Below, in pieces: positions 35,251 through 43,949 of a stretch of 64,000 nucleotides of DNA. Source of the DNA: CAADGV01 sp040290295 (lineage in GTDB: Bacteria; Bacteroidota; Ignavibacteria; UBA10030; UBA6906); NCBI GenBank assembly GCA_040290295.1, contig PSMW01000017.1:1-64000 (forward strand). Reading direction: 5' to 3'. Position 1 is the stretch's first letter. Each line of letters opens with the position of its first letter. The position numbers and the translations under genes are program-made. Under the pieces are notes generated by a model, which was not told the origin of the DNA, searched no databases, and worked only from the letters and a program-made list of their open reading frames with translations.

Positions 35251-35884
35251 GTGCCTACTTTGGAGTTTTTTCTGGCCGCTTTCTCGTTTCTGATTGTTGC
35301 GGAGGGTCGTGGACAAGACCTTGTGATTCTCAGGAGCTTCGCGAGGTTTCGACTGAACAAACGCAGGTCTACGAAGTTCCCCCTGCTAAACGGATTAGCT
35401 GCCCCTCATACGCAAGGACAAGAAACGGACAGTGTCAGAGGGATTTTTCTTTACTCTGGTATCGGTTTGGTCGAAGTTCTCACGATCGGCGTTGGGAAAC
35501 AGTTGACTCAAGACCTTTCCATATCTCTGAAATATGCTACGACTTGGATTGGCAAAGGAGCAATGATACTTCCCAACAGTGCGACGGGCATAGGACTGAA
35601 GTTGACTTACCATAAAGACTTAGCCCCTCTTGCTCTTAACGCGATTTCCTTCGATTACATTCTCTATCTCCACAGTTCCCTTGGTTGGCAGTATAGGCAG
35701 GCTGGACAGGTACGATCCTTTCATCAAGGGGCATGATTTTGACATCAACGTAGGCAAGGAAACAGTGAACGAGTCTGGCTTCCACTTCTTCTGGGCGGTA
35801 GGCTTCTGCATCAGTGCCGCCAAGGAAGCAGGTGTCTTGTATGCTCCATCAATAAGAATCGGTATCAATTTCAACTTCATATAG
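35251..35884 (+). pseudogene. small secreted barrel-like protein with a frameshift
   Basis: A GTG at 35251 opens a signal peptide (FFLAAFSFLIVAEGRGQ). The body has beta strands of outer-membrane type (ETDSVRGIFLYSG, VLTIGVGKQLTQDLSISLKY, TGIGLKLTYHKDL), then near 35690 the sense passes to another frame with GRLDRYDPFIKGHDFDINVG and ends PSIRIGINFNFI, an aromatic terminus of barrel type. About 210 residues in total if joined. No family is recognised. Its stop is followed at once by the start of another, truncated gene. Confidence 0.6.
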
Positions 35885-35899
35885 TTAGGAGACCGAGAA

Positions 35900-35929
35900 A
35901 TGACCAAGCTTATTTTGATGATTGTGTAA
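35900..35929 (+). pseudogene. nine-codon stub of a secreted protein gene
   Basis: A good Shine-Dalgarno (AGGAG, 35887-35891) precedes ATG and nine codons MTKLILMIV, which look like the start of a signal peptide. The frame then meets TAA inside an attC half-site. A gene start has been joined to the array end by deletion. Confidence 0.5.
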
Positions 35930-35994
35930 AATACCGACGCTCCATCATTTGATAAGGATTATAGATGTCGCTCAATGCTGTTGCACACGTTTTG
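35926..35994 (+). repeat. attC: truncated attC site 5, right end of the array
   Basis: The 69 bp match the left half of attC site 1 almost base for base (CCGACGC...CATC, TTTGATAAGGATTATAGATG, CGCTCAATGCTGTTGC). The left core RYYYAAC and the whole right half with GTTRRRY are missing, so it cannot recombine. It shows that the array once extended to here. Confidence 0.82.
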
Positions 35995-36375
35995 GGAGAT
36001 TTTCCCATCCTCCGTTGGTAATTTCCGGGTGAAGTTCCTCTAGAGCGTTTCGGCTATGCAACCAAAGATTCTCGCTTTCGTCTGGACCGATCGACTGCCT
36101 CCAGAGCAGTAATCAACACCGACATGGATTTTTGTATCCGCGTACGTTCCTGACTTGCTTCTCCATTCGCATGAGTGCTTTCACGAGGTGTGGCGCAAAC
36201 GTGGAGATAGCCTGCCGTTCATGTGCCTTCGTGCTGCAGCTCAAAGCCACAATCGCGTTCACCCTTGCTCAAGAGGTCGCGATATCAGCCTCAGGGTGAA
36301 TATCGCCATAAGGAAGAGATGAGGTGATCGGACTCCGACGAACGCCAGGTTGGTGGTTGATATCTAGAACTGTGA
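35995..36375. other. gene-free stretch right of the array
   Basis: No convincing gene on either strand. A minus-strand frame of about 47 codons from a GTG near 36250 is possible but unsupported. The base composition is intermediate between island and core. No tRNA, repeat or terminator was noticed. Confidence 0.5.
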
Positions 36376-37275
36376 TCATCTCCTCCCGCACCCCTTCTGA
36401 ACGCCCTCGCTTGTCGAGAATGGTAGCTTGTCCGACAATTCCGAGACGAGCACGCCCGTAACGATGAGACTGGCGCCGACGATGCCGAAGGTGCCGAGGC
36501 GCTCACCGAGCAACACGTAGGCGAGCAACGATGCCCACACCGGCTCGATCGTAAAAATGATCGCAGCACGTGTCGGCGTGGTGTCTTTCTGAAATCTTGT
36601 TTGCATGAACGTGGTCAGCAGCGTGGCGAACAGCGTCAAATACCCGAGTGAAAGGATGAGGGAAGATGTCGGATGCAGAAACCAGTCTTCGACCAGCAGG
36701 GTTGTCGCCCATCCCAACACGGCGCAGGCAGCGAACTGCAAGAACGTAAGCTGCAGCGCGCTCATCGCACGTGACGCCACGTCGAGGTACACGATGTAGA
36801 ACGCAAACAGTATTGCACAGACGAGCGTCAGCCCGTCGCCGATCGTGAACGTTGATCCGCTTGGCGCCGTGAGCAACCATAGCCCGATCGTTGCCACACC
36901 GATCCCCACCATATTCCCTATCGTTGGCGGCCGTTTTTCGATGAGGAACTGCAGCAAAGGAACGAAAACAACCATGAGGCTCGTGATGAACGCTGATTTC
37001 GAAGCCGTGGTGTAGTTCAAGCCGACATTTTGCGCGACAAACCCGAGAAAAAGAAACGCTCCCAACAGTCCCCCCTTTTCCAGCGCACCATGAGGCAAGG
37101 GAAAAATCTTTCTCGCGAACAGCATCAGGAACACGAGGGAAGCCGCCGTGAAGCGCGCAGTGGTCATGAGGATCGGCGATATATCGCGCAACCCGATCTT
37201 CATGAACGCGAAAGTGCTACCCCAGATGAGCGTAAGAGACAGGAGAGCTGCTTCGGCTTTGGATCGGTTGGTCAT
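36376..37275 (-). CDS. EamA-family membrane exporter
   Basis: A 299-residue protein with ten predicted helices in two EamA units. It opens with LTLIWGSTFAFMKIGL and has GLNYTTASKSAFITSLMVV in the first repeat and IFTIEPVWASLLAYVLLGE in the second, the RhaT/DMT pattern. A basic tail of about 20 residues is cytoplasmic. It is the second EamA gene of the window, but the two differ clearly in sequence. Substrate unknown. It is the first intact gene on the right side of the island. Confidence 0.9.
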   Translation of the reverse strand: MTNRSKAEAALLSLTLIWGSTFAFMKIGLRDISPILMTTARFTAASLVFLMLFARKIFPLPHGALEKGGLLGAFLFLGFVAQNVGLNYTTASKSAFITSLMVVFVPLLQFLIEKRPPTIGNMVGIGVATIGLWLLTAPSGSTFTIGDGLTLVCAILFAFYIVYLDVASRAMSALQLTFLQFAACAVLGWATTLLVEDWFLHPTSSLILSLGYLTLFATLLTTFMQTRFQKDTTPTRAAIIFTIEPVWASLLAYVLLGERLGTFGIVGASLIVTGVLVSELSDKLPFSTSEGVQKGCGRR

Positions 37276-37365
37276 TACATCTCGCCAAAGAAAAGCGAAG
37301 ACGCGATACGTTCAAGCAGGGTGCACATTCTGAGGGCTTCGCTTGAGCACCGGAACGTTGGTTGC

Positions 37366-38481
37366 TTAGACGGTGACGGATTGCCGCACTTCTCGCCGTT
37401 CGTATTCGACGAACAGTTTTCCCCAATGCGTGGTTCGCTTCCAGTGCTCGAATACCCTCTTATCCTTCAGAGGCCAGCGGTAGTAATCGTGATATGCTTC
37501 CGAACCGAAAATGAACGCATGTACCATCGGCGTGCGGAAGAAAAGTTTTTGCATGCCTTTGAGCGGACCGAACCACGCCAGGTTGCCGAACAAACTTACG
37601 CCGTTGTTCCCGACATGAAAGCCCCATGACTCGTTCGAGATATCTGTGCCGGCAATCTCGATGTCACGCACGTCTCCCACGCCCAATCGGTCCTCGTGCG
37701 CAACGCGGATGTATTCGATGCTCAGCGGATCGAAACCCATCATCTTTGCTGCAACGGCATCGATCGCCACCTGATCAGCGCTGGCAAGAATGTAGTCTTT
37801 GACGACCGGGTACATCGTGCGCGGTCCGGGTCCATTGCCGGCGGTTGTTCCATCCATTATCGCGAAGATGCCCGTATGAATTTCCTTCTGGATCGCCAGC
37901 AAATCCACAAGGGTCTTGTGAATCCACGAGTGCGTGTAGTGTCGTTTCGTGTTCAGCAAACCGCCGAAGGCATTCTTCATTGCGCCGGTGGTTGTTGTGT
38001 AGATATGGCACTTCATCGTCGGAAGGTGAACGATATTCTTCCCGAAGAAGAAATCGGGAATGGTAATGCCTTCCGGATAAATCATCTTCAACACGTGCAT
38101 ACGTGCTTTCGGCTCGTACGTCACCCATTTCATATCCTCTTCTTTGAAATTGAAGCGGACCGGAATGTTGTGCTCTTTGAAAATGGGTATGTAGCGATTC
38201 AAGTCCTCACCCTTAAAGGCATCCGTCACCACCGTTTTGTTTTGCACACACACCATATCATGGTAGCCGAATCGTTTGAGCGCGAGGATCGTTCCCTCCA
38301 ACTGCCAGGGTGTGGTGTTGGCAGCCGGAAACGGAAAATGCCACGAGATATTGTCCTTCAAAATCGTCGTCGCCTGTGGGTCAAGCACGTCGCGCATGCC
38401 CGCAAGCTCTCCAAGACGTTGGTAATCGTCGAGAACGGTCTCGGGCTTTGTTTTGAGTACAGCGACTTTTGCCTTTGCCAT
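37366..38481 (-). CDS. DUF362 family protein
   Basis: A 371-residue soluble protein with the DUF362 pattern: KVAVLKTKPETV at the start, ILKDNISWHFPFPAANTTPW, IVHLPTMKCHIYTTTTGAMKNAFGGLL and a DAVAAKMMGFDPLSIEYIR segment. Many family members carry ferredoxin-type clusters; no CxxCxxCxxxC set is seen here, so this one is cluster-free. The ATG at 38481 was chosen since sequence upstream is not family-like. It lies 40 bp after the mutase gene on the same strand. The biochemical role of DUF362 is not settled. Confidence 0.82.
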   Translation of the reverse strand: MAKAKVAVLKTKPETVLDDYQRLGELAGMRDVLDPQATTILKDNISWHFPFPAANTTPWQLEGTILALKRFGYHDMVCVQNKTVVTDAFKGEDLNRYIPIFKEHNIPVRFNFKEEDMKWVTYEPKARMHVLKMIYPEGITIPDFFFGKNIVHLPTMKCHIYTTTTGAMKNAFGGLLNTKRHYTHSWIHKTLVDLLAIQKEIHTGIFAIMDGTTAGNGPGPRTMYPVVKDYILASADQVAIDAVAAKMMGFDPLSIEYIRVAHEDRLGVGDVRDIEIAGTDISNESWGFHVGNNGVSLFGNLAWFGPLKGMQKLFFRTPMVHAFIFGSEAYHDYYRWPLKDKRVFEHWKRTTHWGKLFVEYERREVRQSVTV

Positions 38482-38521
38482 ACGTTTTCCTAACTTCGTT
38501 ACGCAACGTATCGGTTGAACA

Positions 38522-40189
38522 TCAAAAGACAGCAACCTCCTCGTGCACGCCGAAGACCTCGGTGAGTGTCTGGCACATTTCGCCAAGCGTTGCATACGCC
38601 TTCGTGCACTCGATGAGGTACGGCATCAGATTGCTGCCGTCCGCCGCTGCCTGTTTGAGCGTGGCAAGAGTACGCTCTACGTCGGCGTTGTTGCGCGACT
38701 GGCGGAGCTCCGCGAGACGTTTGCGTTGCCGTATTTCTACTTCCGGAGAGATTTCGAGAATCGGAATGTCGAGTTTCTCCTCTTCTTCGACAACCTCGTT
38801 CACTCCGACGATAATCTTTTCCTTGTTGTCCAGTTCGAGCTGATAGCGGTAGGCCGCTTCGGCAATCTCTCGTTGGAAGAAGCCTGCTTCGATGGCAGGA
38901 ATAACTCCGCCGAGCGCGTCGATTTTTTCGAAGTACGCTTCGGCTTCTTTCTCCATCTTATCCGTCAAAGCCTCGATGAAATAACTGCCTCCGAGTGGAT
39001 CGATGGTATTGGTGACGCCGATTTCGTGGGCGATGATCTGCTGCGTTCGGAGCGCTATTTTCACCGCTTTCTCCGACGGCAACGCGAGCGTCTCATCCAT
39101 GGAGTTGGTATGTAAGGATTGCGTCCCGCCGAGCACGCCGGCAAGCGCCTCGAATGCCGTGCGAATGATGTTGTTCTCAGGTTGTTGCGCCGTTAGTGTA
39201 CAGCCCGCCGTCTGCGTATGGAATCGCAATGTCCACGACCGCGGATTCTTTGCCCCGTACTTTTCGCGCATACGCTTCGCCCAAATCTTGCGCGCCGCAC
39301 GAAATTTGCAAATCTCTTCGAAGAAATCGATATGCGAGTTGAAGAAGAACGACAGCCTTGGCGCAAAACTGTCCACATCCATCCCACGCTTCAAGCACTC
39401 TTCCACATACGCAAATCCGTCGGCAAGTGTGAACGCCAATTCTTGCACCGCCGTCGAGCCTGCTTCGCGAATGTGGTAGCCGCTGATCGACACCGGATTC
39501 CACAACGGCATCTCCTTGGAACAGAACTCGATCATATCCACCACAATCCTCATGGATGGTTTCGGCGGATAGATCCATTCCTTCTGTGCGATGTACTCCT
39601 TGAGAATGTCGGTTTGGATGGTTCCGCGCAGTTCTTCGCGTCGCGCACCTTGTTTCTCCGCCACAACGATATAGAACGCCAGCATCATTGCCGCCGGCGC
39701 GTTGATCGTCATCGATGTCGAGATATCCTTGAGCGAAATACCTTTGAAGAGCAACTCCATATCCGCAAGCGAGCTGACCGACACGCCGCAGATGCCGACT
39801 TCGCCTTCGCTCAGCGGGTCGTCCGCGTCGCGTCCCATCAGCGCCGGCAGATCGAACGCTACCGAGAGACCCGTCTGCCCGTGTTCGAGCAAGTAGTGAT
39901 ACCGAGCGTTGGTATCTTCGGGCGAACCGAAGCCCGCAAACTGGCGCATCGTCCATAACTTGCCGCGATACATGTTATGATGAATGCCGCGCGTATACGG
40001 AAACTCACCCGGGAAACCGATCTCCGTCAAGTAATCGATGTGCGCGATATCGTCGGGCGTGTACAGTAACTCGATCGGCTGCCCGCTGACCGTGGTGAAC
40101 TTCACTTGCCCTTGCCGGGACGATGTTGCAGCTCGCTTCTGCCATTCGGCTTTCCGTTTTCGAATCTCGTCAACACCATTCGTGTTCAT
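38522..40189 (-). CDS. acyl-CoA mutase large subunit (methylmalonyl-CoA mutase family)
   Basis: A 555-residue alpha (TIM-barrel) subunit of a B12-dependent mutase that rearranges methylmalonyl-CoA/succinyl-CoA or a related acyl-CoA. It has FPYTRGIHHNMYRGKLWTMR, RQFAGFGSPEDTN, AFDLPALMGRDADDPLSEGE, ISGYHIREAG and HTQTAGCTLTAQQPENNI, all conserved in the family. The B12-binding domain (DxHxxG) is not on this chain and no gene for the small subunit or for the MeaB chaperone lies in the window, so it must be encoded elsewhere. The start at ATG 40189 (MNTNGV) fits better than one 17 codons upstream. Confidence 0.9.
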   Translation of the reverse strand: MNTNGVDEIRKRKAEWQKRAATSSRQGQVKFTTVSGQPIELLYTPDDIAHIDYLTEIGFPGEFPYTRGIHHNMYRGKLWTMRQFAGFGSPEDTNARYHYLLEHGQTGLSVAFDLPALMGRDADDPLSEGEVGICGVSVSSLADMELLFKGISLKDISTSMTINAPAAMMLAFYIVVAEKQGARREELRGTIQTDILKEYIAQKEWIYPPKPSMRIVVDMIEFCSKEMPLWNPVSISGYHIREAGSTAVQELAFTLADGFAYVEECLKRGMDVDSFAPRLSFFFNSHIDFFEEICKFRAARKIWAKRMREKYGAKNPRSWTLRFHTQTAGCTLTAQQPENNIIRTAFEALAGVLGGTQSLHTNSMDETLALPSEKAVKIALRTQQIIAHEIGVTNTIDPLGGSYFIEALTDKMEKEAEAYFEKIDALGGVIPAIEAGFFQREIAEAAYRYQLELDNKEKIIVGVNEVVEEEEKLDIPILEISPEVEIRQRKRLAELRQSRNNADVERTLATLKQAAADGSNLMPYLIECTKAYATLGEMCQTLTEVFGVHEEVAVF

Positions 40190-40370
40190 GCGTTCCCCTT
40201 CGTTGGTATCATACGCTGAATGAATCATTTGCCGTTTCAATTAACAAAGATTGCGTTTGAAGTTCAACACGCCTCGATCACACACGGCGGCATACAGGGG
40301 GCGGGGAGACAGAATCTATGGACGTTTGGTTCGGTTGCACCATTCCACACGCGAATGTTTCATCATTGCT

Positions 40371-42218
40371 TCACGTTCGTCCGAACCGACGGTCAAGCTC
40401 CTCGATCGAAATCTTCAACACAATCGGCCGACCGTGCGGACACACGTACGGCATCGTGCAGGCGAAGAGTTGATCCAGCAGCGATCGCATCTCACGCTCA
40501 TTCAGGGGGTCGCCGGATTTGATTGCTGCGCGGCAGGAATAGGACTTTGCAAGCACGTCCCGAGCATCCATCACTGCGTGCTGACGATACTCGCGATAGA
40601 GCGTAAGAATATCAGCGATCACCTTCGCGTTGCTCGTAGCGGGAAGGTCGGCAGGCACACCTTCGAGCACTACGGTGTTTTTGCCGAATACTTTCAGATC
40701 GAAGCCGAGCTGCTGAAAGTGCGGGAGCAGTTCTTCGACCAGCGCAAAATCAACTGGCGACAGTTGCAGCGGTTCGGGAAATAATACCTGCTGCGTCCCA
40801 CGCGCGTGCGTTTCCGTCCGCTGCAGCGCGCGCTCGTACAGCACGCGCTCGTGTGCAACGTGCTGATCGACGATCAGAAGACCACCCTCGATCGGTGTCA
40901 GCAGATATCGATTGTGGACTTGCCATACCGGCGCGGCATGGTGAATAAACGCTGTCTCATTGCCTGCCCGCTGAACTCCCTGCTCGCTCTCGGCGGGTTT
41001 CCCGAACAAACGATCAGCTATCTCCTTTCCATCCTGTTGCAAGACCTGTGAGATGAATGATGAACGCGTGCCGACATTCGTCTCCACCGGTCGTGGCGAC
41101 GAGAGAACCTCGCCCGTCATCGGATCCACACGTGTTCCACCCCATGGGTGTTGCCGATCGGTGAACGATAACCCGATCCCACTCTCTCTTTCGTCTGTCG
41201 TGGAGAGGGACACCGTCGGGATGAGATCATTCGCTGCAAGGGTCCGTCGCACCAACGTCGAGATGATACGATAGACGTACTGCTCGTCTTCGAACTTCGC
41301 TTCCATTTTCGAAGGATGTACATTGACATCGACGCGATGCGGATCAATGTCGATGAAGAGAAGGAAGAAGGGAAACGTTCCTTTGACGAGTAAATGTTCG
41401 TAGGCACTGAAGACGGCGTGACTGATATTGCGATTGACAATGTAACGCCTGTTGAGGAAGAGATATTGGTTGGCGCGACTTTTCTGCCCGAAGCTTGGTT
41501 TGCCGATGAAGCCTCGAATGCTCATGAGATCGGTCTGCTCTTCTGCCCACACCATTTCCTCCACCTGCCGCTGACCGAACACGTCCAGCAAGCGCTCGTG
41601 GAGTGGAGCTGGCTTCACATCGAGAAGCGTCTCCTCATCGCTGATGAAACGCAACGCGACCTCAGGATGACTGAGCGCGACGCGCTGAACAGCCTCCGCG
41701 ATGTGGCGAAACTCTGTCGCGGCCGACTTCAAGAACTTCCGTCGAGCCGGCGTATTGTAGAAAAGATTTTGGACGGCGATGGACGTGCCGGCTTCTCGAG
41801 CCTCGCGTGACACACGCGGCGCGCCTCCTCCTTCGATATGAACGACCACTGCGGATTCATCTTCGCGTCGGCGAGTTTTCATCGTCACGTGTGCAACCGC
41901 GGCAATCGACGCAAGCGCCTCGCCTCGAAATCCGTACGTGCGGATCGCCTCCAGGTCCTCCAGCGTCGCGATCTTACTCGTTGCATGCCGCAGAAACGAC
42001 GCAACCGCATCCTCCTCACTCATTCCTCCACCGTCGTCGATAACTTGAATCAGTTTTTTGCCGCCTTCCTTTACGACGACGACGATCTGCTTTGCTTGCG
42101 CGTCGAGGGAATTCTCCAACAACTCCTTGACGACGGACTCGGGGCGTTGGATCACCTCGCCTGCCGCGATTTGGTTGGCGAGATGTTCGGGGAGAATATG
42201 AATGCGCCTCTCGCTCAT
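40371..42218 (-). CDS. mutL: DNA mismatch repair protein MutL
   Basis: A 615-residue MutL. The N-terminal GHKL ATPase shows ELLENSLDAQA, IDDGGGM, TYGFRGEALASI and the transducer RYIVNRNISHAVFSAY. The C-terminal dimerisation part has DQHVAHERVLYE, SCRAAIKSGDPL and CPHGRP, the set that marks MutL with latent endonuclease activity, as in bacteria without MutH. The DQHA motif has Val for Ala. It is followed by ftsY with about 50 bp between. Confidence 0.95.
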   Translation of the reverse strand: MSERRIHILPEHLANQIAAGEVIQRPESVVKELLENSLDAQAKQIVVVVKEGGKKLIQVIDDGGGMSEEDAVASFLRHATSKIATLEDLEAIRTYGFRGEALASIAAVAHVTMKTRRREDESAVVVHIEGGGAPRVSREAREAGTSIAVQNLFYNTPARRKFLKSAATEFRHIAEAVQRVALSHPEVALRFISDEETLLDVKPAPLHERLLDVFGQRQVEEMVWAEEQTDLMSIRGFIGKPSFGQKSRANQYLFLNRRYIVNRNISHAVFSAYEHLLVKGTFPFFLLFIDIDPHRVDVNVHPSKMEAKFEDEQYVYRIISTLVRRTLAANDLIPTVSLSTTDERESGIGLSFTDRQHPWGGTRVDPMTGEVLSSPRPVETNVGTRSSFISQVLQQDGKEIADRLFGKPAESEQGVQRAGNETAFIHHAAPVWQVHNRYLLTPIEGGLLIVDQHVAHERVLYERALQRTETHARGTQQVLFPEPLQLSPVDFALVEELLPHFQQLGFDLKVFGKNTVVLEGVPADLPATSNAKVIADILTLYREYRQHAVMDARDVLAKSYSCRAAIKSGDPLNEREMRSLLDQLFACTMPYVCPHGRPIVLKISIEELDRRFGRT

Positions 42219-42267
42219 GCCATACGAAGCCGGCGATCAACAAACACATGCAAGGATGTCCTCCACT

Positions 42268-43215
42268 TCATTCTTGCTCTCCTGTGAACAGCGCTTCCAC
42301 GAACGCGGACGTATCGAAGGGTTGCAAGTCGTCGATGTGTTCGCCTACGCCGACGTATTTGATGGGAAGCTTCATCTCGCGACTTATTGCCAGTACGATT
42401 CCTCCCTTGGCTGTGCCGTCGAGTTTCGTGAGTACCAAACCAGTGACACCCGTTGCAGCATCGAATTGCTTCGCCTGCTGCAGTCCATTTTGCCCCGTAG
42501 AAGCATCGATCACCAACAAGACTTCGTGGGGAAACGCAGGATTGAGCTTGGCAACCACTCGACGAATCTTTTTCAACTCTTCCATCAAGTTCGTTTTCGT
42601 GTGCAGTCTCCCCGCCGTGTCGATGATAACGACATCCGCGGCCTGTGCCAGTGCCGACTTCACAGCATCGTAGGCGACAGCCGCGGGATCGGCACCATGC
42701 TTTTGGCGAACGACCTGTGCCCCAGCGCGCTGCGCCCAAATCTCCAATTGCTCATTGGCCGCCACACGAAACGTATCTGCCGACCCAAGGACAACCCGTT
42801 TTCCTGCTTTTGTGTAGATGTGTGCAAGTTTTCCGATCGTCGTCGTCTTTCCCACCCCGTTGATGCCGACAACCAAGATGACGTACGGCTTTTCCGCAGG
42901 CAACGCAAGCGTATCGCCAACGCACCCATCAGCCGAGAATTGATGCTCGATTTCCTCTCTCAGCAATCGTTGAAGCTCCGATGCGTCGGCGTAGCGCTCA
43001 GCTTTCACACGGGCACGGATCGCCTCGATGATGGCAAGCGACGTATCCACACCGACATCGGCGCCGATGAGGATTTCTTCGAGTTGCTCCAGTGTTGCAT
43101 CGTCAATCGTCGATTTGGTCGTGATGAGACGAGCTACTTTGCCGAGCAATCCCTCTCGCGTTTTCGAAAGGCCCGCTTTGAGCTTCGCAAAGCTTAGCAT
43201 ATCAAACAGCGCCAT
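42268..43215 (-). CDS. ftsY: signal recognition particle receptor FtsY
   Basis: A 315-residue SRP GTPase that docks ribosome-SRP complexes at the membrane. The N domain (ISMALFDMLSF...) precedes the G domain with GINGVGKTTTIGKLAH (P-loop), DTFRVAANEQLEIWA, IIDTAGRLHTKTNLMEELKK and LTKLDGTAKGG. The acidic A domain found in enterobacteria is absent, as in many other phyla. The last residues (FVEALFTGEQE) end the C-terminal helix. Confidence 0.95.
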   Translation of the reverse strand: MALFDMLSFAKLKAGLSKTREGLLGKVARLITTKSTIDDATLEQLEEILIGADVGVDTSLAIIEAIRARVKAERYADASELQRLLREEIEHQFSADGCVGDTLALPAEKPYVILVVGINGVGKTTTIGKLAHIYTKAGKRVVLGSADTFRVAANEQLEIWAQRAGAQVVRQKHGADPAAVAYDAVKSALAQAADVVIIDTAGRLHTKTNLMEELKKIRRVVAKLNPAFPHEVLLVIDASTGQNGLQQAKQFDAATGVTGLVLTKLDGTAKGGIVLAISREMKLPIKYVGVGEHIDDLQPFDTSAFVEALFTGEQE

Positions 43216-43370
43216 AACCCTCGTGCATGATCAGACAACATTTTCCTCATTCATCATAAGAACATGCCCCACGAAAAACTTCCCGGGACCTATGGCTGCA
43301 GGATCAGTATCCGGAGCCTCTCTCCTTCCCACACACATCGTTGCCGATGGAACAGCAGCGAGCAGCCCTT

Positions 43371-43949
43371 CTACTTCTTCATCAGAAGGACGAACGTTCT
43401 TACATACGAAACGAACGAAGCGACGAGCATTGCAACACTCGCACCGATGGCGAAGTCCAACGCAAGTCCTGTCACGCCGATCAGGGCAAGTCCCATCGCG
43501 ACGGCAAGGACGCCAACGGTCCATTTCCCCAGCACATTCGACGGTACGACAATCTTCTGCGTTCGCTTCAAATAGAGGCCGCCTGCCAGTATCAACACAT
43601 CTCTACCGATGATAGCCGCAAGGAACCAGGCGGGAATCATGTCGAGCGAAACGAGGACGATCGCCAACACAGCCATCCCGATCTTGTCTGCAACCGGGTC
43701 GAGAATTTTTCCCCACTCCGTTACCAGGTGATGTCTGCGAGCAAAAGCGCCATCGAGCTTGTCGGTAAGCGCAGCGACAGCCAAGAGTGCGAGGCCCCAC
43801 CAGCGTGCACGCGGTTCACCCGAGAGCATGACGGCAACAAACGGTATCGTGAGGAGCGCCCGGAGAATACTAAGAGCATTCGGCACGGTGAAAAGTGTTT
43901 CGGAGTGTGGATGCTCGGACACGTGGGAATCCGCGGCAGGAGGACTCAT
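43371..43949 (-). CDS. pgsA: CDP-alcohol phosphatidyltransferase, probably phosphatidylglycerophosphate synthase
   Basis: A 192-residue membrane protein with about five helices. It has FTVPNALSILRALL at the first helix and the CDP-alcohol transferase motif DKLDGAFARR...TEWGKILDPVADK, with the four aspartates that bind metal and CDP-diacylglycerol. The family member is probably PgsA, though phosphatidylserine or inositol synthases share the motif. The ATG at 43949 overlaps the purF stop (ATGA), and this start was preferred to an upstream one inside purF. Confidence 0.85.
   Translation of the reverse strand: MSPPAADSHVSEHPHSETLFTVPNALSILRALLTIPFVAVMLSGEPRARWWGLALLAVAALTDKLDGAFARRHHLVTEWGKILDPVADKIGMAVLAIVLVSLDMIPAWFLAAIIGRDVLILAGGLYLKRTQKIVVPSNVLGKWTVGVLAVAMGLALIGVTGLALDFAIGASVAMLVASFVSYVRTFVLLMKK

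Larger units (their letters stand above)
21757..35994 (+). mobile_element. integron-type gene cassette array without a complete integrase
   Basis: Four complete attC sites and one truncated attC lie in the same orientation. Cut points (between G and TT of each GTT) define cassettes 21758-22915, 22916-26436, 26437-27667 and 27668-27981. For cassettes 1, 2, 3 and 4 the first 17-21 bp are complementary to the last bases before the next attC left core, for example TTATAGGCAATTGCCCG at the start against CGGGCAACTGCCTATAA at the end of cassette 1. All attC sites share the middle element around TTTGATATGGATTATAGAG and CGCTCAA. From 27982 on, the order is disturbed by IS elements and deletions, and only a half attC marks the end. 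Confidence 0.85.

Noticed and set aside
35995..36300. Minus-strand reading with KIHVGVDYCSGG as an IS5-type transposase remnant
   Set aside because: The match is a few residues long with stops nearby and no second conserved segment, so it was not called.
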